Assembly: GCA_023374025.1 (NCBI GenBank)
Contig: SIJG01000100.1
Span: 384,563 to 448,562, forward strand
Direction: 5' to 3'
Source of the DNA: Heterodera schachtii
Taxonomy: Eukaryota > Nematoda > Chromadorea > Rhabditida > Heteroderidae
DNA length: 64,000 bases
Notes under the pieces: generated by a model
Databases searched by the model: none
What the model was told of the DNA's origin: nothing
What the model saw: the letters and a program-made list of their open reading frames with translations, nothing else
Made by a program: the position numbers and the translations under genes
Shown here: piece by piece, positions 55,801 through 64,000 of the stretch
Layout of the letters: the number at the start of each line of letters is the position of its first letter
How positions within the stretch are numbered: position 1 is the stretch's first letter

Positions 55801-57997
55801 TCATTCCGCTGATCCGCTTGGCCCGGGAATTGAATCGTCGGTCGAGAACACTTTTTCGTTGCTTTGATCCGCTGCTGCTGGTGGCGACAATGGCCTAAAA
55901 TGAAATGAAATTCGAATTTGGCTAATTAATTATATGAATTATGTATCTTTTACGGGGTACGCCCCAAAATTTTGCCGAAGATTTTTTATATGAAAATTCG
56001 GTACTTTACCGTTTTGGGCCTACACCTCAAAATTTTAAAAAATGTCAACAAAGGGCGCGCTTAAGGAACAATTGTGTACTATTCATATAGTGTAAATTTA
56101 AGTAGCGATAAAGGACCTCTCCATTTCGATTTTGCGCTTAAATTATTTATTGAATGTGAAATTTTTTTTAAATTTTGAGGTATGGCCCAAAAAAATTAAA
56201 AGGTAAAATAGCGATTTTGGAAAAAATTTCGAAAAAACTCGCCGGGACAAAATTTCGCGGAAGAAATATTTTTAAAATTTTTTTTCAAATTTTCAAGAAA
56301 AAAATGAAAAAAATTTTTGGTGGCGAAATTATGTCTCATCTCTTTTGTTACACTCACTCACCCAATCATTGTTTGTCAACATCAATGATAAAATGGACAC
56401 AGTTAAAATTTGCATCCAAAGTGCCGTCTTCCCACTGAACCGCCGCCGTCTCCCCAATTGGGCATCGACTCATCACCCAATTGCCAGGGCGCCGTGGCAC
56501 TGCTTCCAGCGTCAGCTTCTCATTCGTCCGTTCGTTCACCAATCCAAACAGCACAATTGGTGTTGAACTTTTCATTCCGAAATTTAGTTGGTAACTGACT
56601 GAAGTGGTGGCATGCAGAAATTTCTGAACAAATTGGGAATTGGACAAAAAATGCCAAAATTGTGAAAAAAAATTTTTCATTAAAAAAGAAAAGTTAGCAA
56701 AAAAATAGCCAAAATGATGACAAAACTCAAATTTCTCGTATTTTTGGGTGATTTATTTTTTTTAACTTCGAAAAAATCGATCCTTAAAGGAGTGTTTTTC
56801 GGTTTTTTTTATGAAATTTGCGGCCGAAATATGGATTAAGAAAAACAAAAATAGCTAAATGTGGGTTTAGGTATTCCCGAAAATCCAACAAAATATGGAT
56901 TTATTCTCCACGACAAAAAACATTCGCCAAATTTTATTAGTCTCACCACACCTCTTTGAAATTGGTGATCCAATCAAGGTTTGTTGCTTGTCGTCGGTAC
57001 AACGTCGACGTCAGGCAACGCACTTTCTTGGGACGGCCATCTGTGCTCGACATGTGTAACCATTGGACAACGCTTGGCCGGCGGAAGTTGTTGTTGCATC
57101 GCAGAGAATTGTCGGCGATGTGAGACGAAGCAAAGTGTCCAAATCGGCGCCATGGTCAACGCCCAAATGGTGGACATTTGTTGCCGTCGTAAAAATGGGC
57201 CAAATTTGACGGACAAAAACAATCCAAATTGGCTGGACAGCGTTGTCGTCAATGTTGGGTGATGAACGCCGCACGTTCAAACGCAAATTGGTGCCTCTGT
57301 CCCAAATTTGCTGATTGGAGCGCAGATATGCGATGACGGCGAAGTCAATGTACCTGAAAATAGGTGGACAGATATCTCAAGAAGTGTTAATACATACAAC
57401 AAAAAAAATGGTTATAGTAAAATATCCCCTCCATTTTTAAATTTTTTTTGTTTTTCAAGAATTTTTGGGATCGATGGTCAACTAATCCGGTATCCGTTTC
57501 AGCAAATTCCGTACTCGAATTCGAATAAACTCAACATTTTTGTCAGAAATCCGCTTAAATGATCTTTTTGTTGCAGGAATTTTGTTTGTTTCCGTGTATT
57601 TAAACATCAAATCCCGAAAACCCTTGGAAACATGGTTTCAGGACTTTTGTTAAAAAATTAAAAAAAAAATTGGGGGGGAGGTGCTAAACTTAACTATTAC
57701 CAAAAAGCTAAAGTTTAATTACTCAATTTGAAGAAAATAAAAACGGAATTTTTTTGGGCATCGGGCACTGGACCAATTCAAAGGTTTCCGTTGACGAGTA
57801 AATGGCAACAATGGGCTTGGCATTTTCGTCGTTGCGACGAATGACGACGTCGTCGCCAAATTGTCAATTCCGTTTTGCCATCAAAATGTGCGTCCACCAA
57901 AACATCAAAATGGTCGGGAAGCATTGCCAATTTGAGACCAAGTTGAGGACGGTCAAAGAACCGTAAAATGTCCATCCAAACATCGTTGCACACCCAG
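55801..57997 (-). pseudogene. F-box-like protein of the expanded cyst-nematode family, frameshifted
   Basis: Minus-strand exons in order. Exon at 57997 downward: after cttttcag, VCNDVWMDILRFFDRPQLGL, KLAMLPDHFDVLVDAHFDG, then a +1 shift near 57870 into VIRRNDENAKPIVAIYSSTE. Exon from 57353: YIDFAVIAYLRSNQQIWDRG, FVRQIWPIF, a shift near 57070, then QWLHMSSTDGRPKKVRC and NLDWITNF. Exon 56624-56362: HATTSVSYQLNFGMKSSTPI, LVNERTNEKLTL, CPIGETAAVQWEDG, a shift near 56372, then NNDW. Exon 55894-55801: GPLSPPAAADQSNEKVF to SGSAE and stop. I recognise this block order from a large Globodera/Heterodera family whose start resembles an F-box (substrate adaptor of SCF ubiquitin ligases); the C-terminal half is family-specific. 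Three indels disable it unless they are assembly errors. The N-terminal exon is uncertain (possibly 58142-58059). Confidence 0.65.
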
Positions 57998-58149
57998 CTG
58001 AAAAGTGTGGAATAATTTGAAAATAGTAAATTTCAATTTTTAAAAAATTCCTCACATTTTCCTTAAACGTTGGTTCATTCGCAATTAGATAAAGCTGCAC
58101 ACTTTTGTCGTAAGTTGTGATTGCAAAAATGACGATAAACAAGGAACGG

Positions 58150-60456
58150 ATTTAGGTAAATGTGCTAAAAGACAACCCAAAATATGTGCCAAAAAAAAAA
58201 CTAAGAAAAATTGTTCAATAATACATGAATTCTTTAAAAAAAGTCTCATTTTTATCCATTTCGCTAGCACAATGCTGCTAATCAAAAGCCTTCTAATACA
58301 TTTTGACGTAAAATTTTTCTTTCTCTCAAAGATTTACTTATTTTTCAAAAGTTTCATCGCTCAAATTCAAATTTAGCCTTAAAAGTTAAAAAAAGTTGTT
58401 GAAAAATGTAAAAAATGCACAAAAAAAGAAAAAATTGAATTTAACGCCAAATAGCGTAATTGGCGAAATTATTTGCGCGCTAATTCAAAATTTAATAAAT
58501 GCTTTTTTTGTATTTTTTATTTTGATCAGCCATAAATAGCTTCATTAGCAACTAAACTGAACAAAAAATTTTTAAATTAGGCCCGTAACAAGAGGGATAG
58601 GTTCCACCATTTCCCCTGAAAAAAAACTAAGAAAGTAAAAAAAATCATATTTTTCAAGGCAAATGTGAGCCAGGGGGGAGGACGCCTCCCGCTTAAAATG
58701 TTTTTAATCGCAACGAGGAATTTAAATCCTAAAAATTAAGGAAATCGGTAAGCGGCATTCCGACATAATTCTTAACAAAACAATTTTGATGAAATTTAAG
58801 AAAAAAAAATTTTGAAAATGAAATTTATTTATTTTCACAATATATATACAATTTATATCAAATCAAACCATTTTTTGATCAGTAGAACGTTAATATAAAG
58901 GTCGAAAAATGCTGAATAATCAGATTTGTACAAAAAAAATGTCTTCAAAAAAAGAATCAAAATTTTCAAATCAAAACTTATAAAAATTTGTTTGATCTGA
59001 ATATTTTATGTCTTCAGTATTTTTTGCAAAAAAGCAAAGTACATAATTTAGTGTTTCCGTTGGGCGCCCTGCTTTCACCAATTGCTCTTTTTGTTTTTTC
59101 ATACTTCTACGCTGAAATTAAAGTTTTTCCAAAAACAAAAAAAAACACATTAATAAAGTTAAGATCAAAATAAGAAAAAAAAATTATTTAAGTGGTTTCA
59201 AACATGGTCGGATTACAAAAAAGTAAACTATAAAAGAAAACAATAGTTTTTTAATTAATAATTTGTTGAAAAATCACATTAATGGATGGAAATTTTCGCT
59301 GCACAAAAAAATGTTTTTTACAAACGTGTTCAAATTAAAAGAATTGGTAAATTTTTCGTTTAAAAATCTAATGTTCCCTTTTCACTTAAAATTCATTTTT
59401 GATCAATTACTGAGTATCAATTAAGAATTTTTTTAAAAATTATTATTATATAAAAAAATGTAACCTTAACAAAAAATATTTGAAAAAATTTAATTCAACT
59501 TAAAAAATAGTTTTTTTATCAGTTATAAAAATGAATATTATTAACAAAAAAACGGTATTTTGATCACTAACTGAAATATCAAAACATTTATTTTTTGAAA
59601 CAAATTTAAATATTAAAAAAACAAATAATTCTTAATTCAAAAATTTTTATCCACAAACGAAAAAAACTTAACTTACTGTAAAACGGGTTTTTAAACATTC
59701 AATAAAACATAGTTTAAATTCACTAAAAAATAAAATTGGAATCTGAATCACAGAATCCTTACGTATCTAAGGATTCGGAATAATGAAATTTAACTTTTAA
59801 CTGTGATTTAATTTTTAAATAAAAAAGACTAATTATAAATTAAATAAAATGAATGGATTTAAAATTATTTTATTTAATCATTGGTTTGTTACCAACAATT
59901 GAAAATTAAATATTCTGTTTTTGTTATGTTTAAAAACATGCTTTTAATGTCTTTCTTTGTAAGATTTGTCGTTCAAATTTTCCTTAAAAAAGTCAAAAAA
60001 CATTAAAAGTATAAAATTTATAAAAATGCTCGCATGTTTTTCATTTCCCAATAAAAACAAAATGGTTGAACATAAGAAAAAATGTTTTTTCAAACAAATA
60101 TTAAATAATACTTCATATAATGTTTTATTTTAGCCAATAGTATAATTTTTGCTTTATTATTTGCATTTGTTTTTGTCATCTTTCTTCGCCTTGTTTTAAT
60201 TATTGCCTGCTTTCTCTGTAAGAAACAAATATGAAATAAAAGACTAAATACTTTTAGTTGTTTTTTGTCTGGTCACCTGAACTTGGTCTTTATTTTCTGC
60301 CTTGATTCGCCAATGGCGTCTATTTCTCAATGTCTTTCGACCGCATCTGGAAAAATGCCCAAAGGGTTATAATCAATCTATAATATAAATTAAAAAATAA
60401 TGTTTGCAGGTCAATAAGGTACAAGCCAATTGGCAGCGGTTCTTTGTCCTTCCATT
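58150..60456. other. AT-rich spacer upstream of the second Helitron gene
   Basis: Non-coding A/T-rich DNA. Near the end, 60313-60367 (MASISQCLSTASGKMPK) before gttataat and a gtttgcag acceptor at about 60410 suggest an upstream exon. It joins an alternative frame (SIRYKPIGSGSLSFHYGRPI) that stops at about 60590 and does not lead into the RepHel frame. Confidence 0.45.
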
Positions 60457-63400
60457 ATGGACGACCAATCAAAAGCTCAAGACCGCGATCACCAACTCCG
60501 ACTGGCGTTCGTGTTGTTCCATCTCCTGAACGCCATCCACAGAAAAGCGAGCACAATTATTCCAAAAGAGCTGAATTTGTCTATTTTTGACATTCCAATT
60601 GAAGTAAGAAATTTAAAAAAAACAAATAAACGCTTTCGAGATATAGGGTCGTAATTGGAAGAAGGATTGTGGATTACGTGATCATATTCTGAAAGATTAT
60701 GTGCGTGGCGATCAACGAGTTGCTGTATCACGACTGAGGGCTTTGATTTGTGAAATGGAGGCATATTTGGGCATGAATGACAAACAAGGAACTGACCGAG
60801 AACCATGGCCGTATGGTAGAACCGATGGCTGGGCGGACGCAGTCATTGAAGAGTCAAAAAAATCGTCTGAGTCTTTTACCAAAATCAGTGAAAGGTTAAA
60901 AAAAAAGCTTTCAATTGATGAGTACAACTTTAGTGTGAAAATGGACTATCATTTCTTGAAGGGGATGCCAAAACGTGTTCGCAACCTCCGTCTGTTTAAT
61001 GGACCAAAATATCCAATTCCTGGAATGGCTCCTGTAAAATAATTAAACTAATTAATACAATAAAACATATTTACCAAGGTTTTTTCACCAAAACAACGAC
61101 CAGAGCCAACCCGAAAGATTGTACCGCCAATGAAAAGGGAGAATTTGGAGATGATTATTGTGAATGGAAAGGTAAACAATCATCTTGGTAAAAAACCTTC
61201 TGATCATTTATTCTTTAAGGCGGTCACAAAATCATCTGTTGCATCAGTTCAAGTTAAACCTTCAAAGAAGGGAACATTGTGTTTGGACAAAATGACATAC
61301 AGGCTTACGACAAACGCTGGAAAATGCTCAAATTGTTCAGAACAGCACCCGGGTTTTTGCTTTTTGTGCAAACAACTCTTTGTCTTATCAGAAAATGGCC
61401 CATCACGCAAAGTTTTTCTATCATGTTGCAATTCTTTTTGTCACCGGGAATGCTGGTGAAAAATATTAAATTTCCTTTTAATAATTAACTTTAGGTATTC
61501 AAAAAATCTTTCAAAATGTCCTGTTCCGCATTGTTCAAGGACTTTCTGTGGTGTAAAGGATGTTGATTATATGTATGCTTTTAAATTAACTTTGCAATAT
61601 TTTCCATTAATTCAGGCCAATTTGCGGCAGAACCAATGATTGCGCGAAAATTTTATTGCCAAAACAACGTGGAAATATTGGCGGAAAGTCAAAACGAACG
61701 GATTCAAACACGCAAAGACCACTTTCACATGACACTTCGATAACGCAAATGTCAATCGACTCAATGTTAATGCCTCCACCGTCACTTGTACCAAGGAGAA
61801 CGTCAAGTCGTCTCAGCAAAACACCAACGTTGTTTTCCTCTCCGAGTTCGTCGGGGCTCTCCATCAAGCCGGTGACGACCCATTGTGCTTCTGCTCATTC
61901 TGCACATTTTGGTTTTGGTTGTGGCGCGCTCAGTGCAAAACATCTGCCTATATATTACAATTCATTGCAAGATGTAAATGAATTCACTCAAATATTAGCC
62001 TTATTTAATGAATTTAGTTAAATCTTCGCTGTGCCCATTGTGGTGCACTTCTGCTTCCATCGGAATTTAAAATGGAAGGAGGCTACCCAAAATGTTGTGC
62101 AAAGGGCCACGTAAATCTTCGTGTTCGTTTTGATGACTTACAAAAGTGGCCAACAAAACTTACTGCACTGTTCAACAACCAAGACACAACAACAATTCGG
62201 TGGATTGGAAAACTCCGTGCAAATGCAATGGCTTACAATGACAGTCTTGCGTTTGGTTGCGTTCGTATTCAACGCGACGACAATCTGAAACAAGGCTATC
62301 GGATTGTCAAATGCAATAACATGATCCGTTACGTGCTTTGGGACTTTAATCCACCAACGCCGGACTTACCGCACTTACAAGGACAACTGTTCACAATCCC
62401 AGATGCTGATGCACGCTTAAGGATTGACGAAATTGCACAGGAACGTCACCTTGACGTAAAATGTTTTATGAAATTATGGGTGCTCAAAAATTATGTTTAG
62501 GAAGAACTTCTCAACTTTCTTCATGGCATTCTCCGAGAACATCATCCATTCGCCGAATTTATACAAAACCGCGTCAGAGACTTTCAAGAATCTAGAAGAT
62601 GCTGACAAAATCAACTTCCGCATGTTGGTGGTCGACACGAACAAAAAGGGCATTGAAAGATCGGTGGACAAAAGTCTTGCAATTGAAGAAATTGAAGAAC
62701 GCCAGATAAGAGAAATACATCCTGGGCGAATCAATGTTGAAACTGCTGCGGGCAGTAAACTTGTTGCAGAGGTAAAAACACAAGCACTATTTCTCAAACG
62801 TATTAATTCAGTTCTACTTTGACAATGGCGCAAATGTTCCTCCTGGACAAAAATATGATATTGTTTTACAAGGGAAACATGGAACAGGAGAACACGACAT
62901 GAAATGGTGGAACCGAAACGTTGAACCCACTATCTTTCCGCTTTTGTTTTCTCGCGGACAATTTGCATATGGTACAATTAAATATGAATAAAAACAAATC
63001 ACGCTTTTGTTTAGAATATGGTATAAAGTTGAAGTTGGCTGAAAAAGAGCGCTTTGACACAACTTACCGTCAAATTCGAGATGCGGATGGTGACTTAATG
63101 GACGACACTGAGCTTGGCGAAGAAGCAGAATTCTTACCACCAGAATTGGAGCGCAGAATTCACCGACGTGACAATGTTTCAAGAGCTCAATGGTTTCGTT
63201 ACATGTGCCAAATTCGTGACCATGATTGGAAATCTTCCCATTGGCTTTGGAACTGGAACAATCTGGCTCAGCTTTACACAATTTCATACAACAATCGGAT
63301 TGAAGCACAAAAAGTCCAATACATGAAACAACTGCAAGGTCAAAAGCGTCTTGTGCGCGTACCAGCCCTGCTCCAATGGGTTCAACAAATTCGCAATAAT

Positions 63401-64000
63401 AAAGGTTTTTAGTGAGAATTAGTGGATATGTAATCAAAAATATTGTTCATAAAGGACTCAAAGGACCAATTGGACAAATATTCATGACTGATGCTCACTT
63501 TCGGGGCTCACGTCAATTCTATCAGAAGGAATATGCAAATTGCATGACAATTTGTCGAGAAATTGGCAAGCCGGACCTCCTCATCACATTTACAATGGAT
63601 CCTGAATGCGAGGAATTGGACAACCTTCTCCCAATTGGACCTGACGGGAAACGTCAACAATGGCACGACCGCCCAGATATCGTGTGCCGTCTTTTTATTG
63701 ACAAACGTGATGAACTGCTCAATGATCTGACCAAAAAAATGGTGCTTGGTTACGTCACAGCTTGGTTCTTCTCGCTCGAGTTCCAGCTTCGGTAGAGTTA
63801 ATTTGTCATAGATTATTCAACCGTGAGCTTTTTGTAGTGGGCTTCCGCACATACACGTCTGCTTGACATTGGATTGGGAACGCATCCGACTTCATGGTGT
63901 AATCCAGAGTCCTGAAGACTACATGAGCGAGTACATCTGTGCCGAGATCCCTTCTCTGCCTGAACCAGGACGACGAACAGAAGAGGCAAAGAGGATGCGG
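60457..64000 (+). CDS. Second Helitron transposase: intron-rich RepHel, N-terminal part, runs off the window
   Basis: Exons: 60457-60603, 60647-61033, 61079-61455, 61495-61572, 61616-61973, 62018-62455, 62501-62771, 62812-62971, 63015-63404, 63455-63791, 63838-64000+. All ten introns are 39-50 bp, GT-AG, and phases agree at each join except for one extra base near 62587 in exon 7. The protein begins MDDQSKAQDRDHQLRLAFVL. A Cys/His-rich region follows (CSNCSEQHPGFCFLCKQLF, CCNSFCHREC, CPVPHCSRTFCGVKD, CGRTNDC), resembling a RING/PHD-like zinc-binding fold. Then come the Helitron N-region LNLRCAHCGALLLPSEFK, the linker FAYEYGIKLKLAEKERFD, RAQWFRYMCQIRD, GKPDLLITFTMDPE, DRPDIVCRLF and, across the last intron, the HUH motif GLPHIHVCLTLD. 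The tyrosines and helicase lie beyond the window. The extra base may be a mutation or assembly error. Confidence 0.88.

Noticed and set aside
1..64000. Spliced-leader RNA, rRNA or intact tRNA genes
   Set aside because: I looked for the nematode leader phrase and for intact tRNA arms; apart from the tRNA-like remnant at 41 kb nothing was found. I cannot exclude small RNAs without covariance searches.

Overview
The window looks like nuclear DNA of a nematode, most likely a plant-parasitic cyst-nematode relative (Heteroderidae). Four lines of evidence support this. Coding models are split by very short introns (35-50 bp) with T-rich/TTTCAG-type acceptors. The CSN5 fragments carry wording I associate with nematode CSN-5 ([19 protein letters not shown]). 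A minus-strand gene remnant matches the expanded F-box-like family I know from Globodera/Heterodera. The base composition is extremely AT-rich, broken by GC-rich palindromes and minisatellites. I ran no database search, so species-level identity is inference.

Layout. 1-20 kb is AT-rich and gene-poor. It holds mobile-element debris: a foldback element (2.2-2.85 kb), a broken hAT transposase (3.7-4.8 kb), a foldback MITE with a 10-bp target duplication (14.4-15.1 kb), two decayed copies of a signal-peptide/helix-turn-helix family (15.7-16.25 kb minus, 18.0-18.7 kb plus) and a hAT-type MITE with a perfect 8-bp target duplication (19.08-19.71 kb). 19.8-28.3 kb is a repeat domain: a 78-bp satellite in a 1196-bp higher-order repeat, TATA-like boxes, GC hairpin cassettes and two copies of a dispersed family. 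28.9-31.9 kb holds a broken CSN5 locus with a duplicated exon. 32.0-40.2 kb is the main system: a Helitron-like element with a double-Ulp1 protease gene followed by a RepHel transposase gene, bracketed by related minisatellites. 40.3-53.6 kb holds further copies of the dispersed family, several orphan exons (a proline-rich terminal exon, a Gln-rich two-exon model, a SAP30BP/HCNGP-like exon), a 65-bp satellite running into an 848-bp assembly gap, and a poly-G tandem array. 55.8-58.1 kb is the F-box-like pseudogene. 60.4-64.0 kb is a second, intron-rich Helitron transposase that runs off the window end.

How the genes work together. In the first Helitron the Ulp1 reading frame ends in a canonical A_AAA_AAG heptamer six bases before its stop. 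The RepHel frame lies exactly in the -1 frame and has no early in-frame ATG. The simplest functional reading is a protease-transposase polyprotein made by -1 frameshifting, but a one-base indel in the A-run would look the same. The second Helitron takes a different route: a Cys-rich N-terminal region and at least ten mini-introns. Most other genes here are fragments broken by indels or stops, so the two Helitrons are the only largely intact coding systems.
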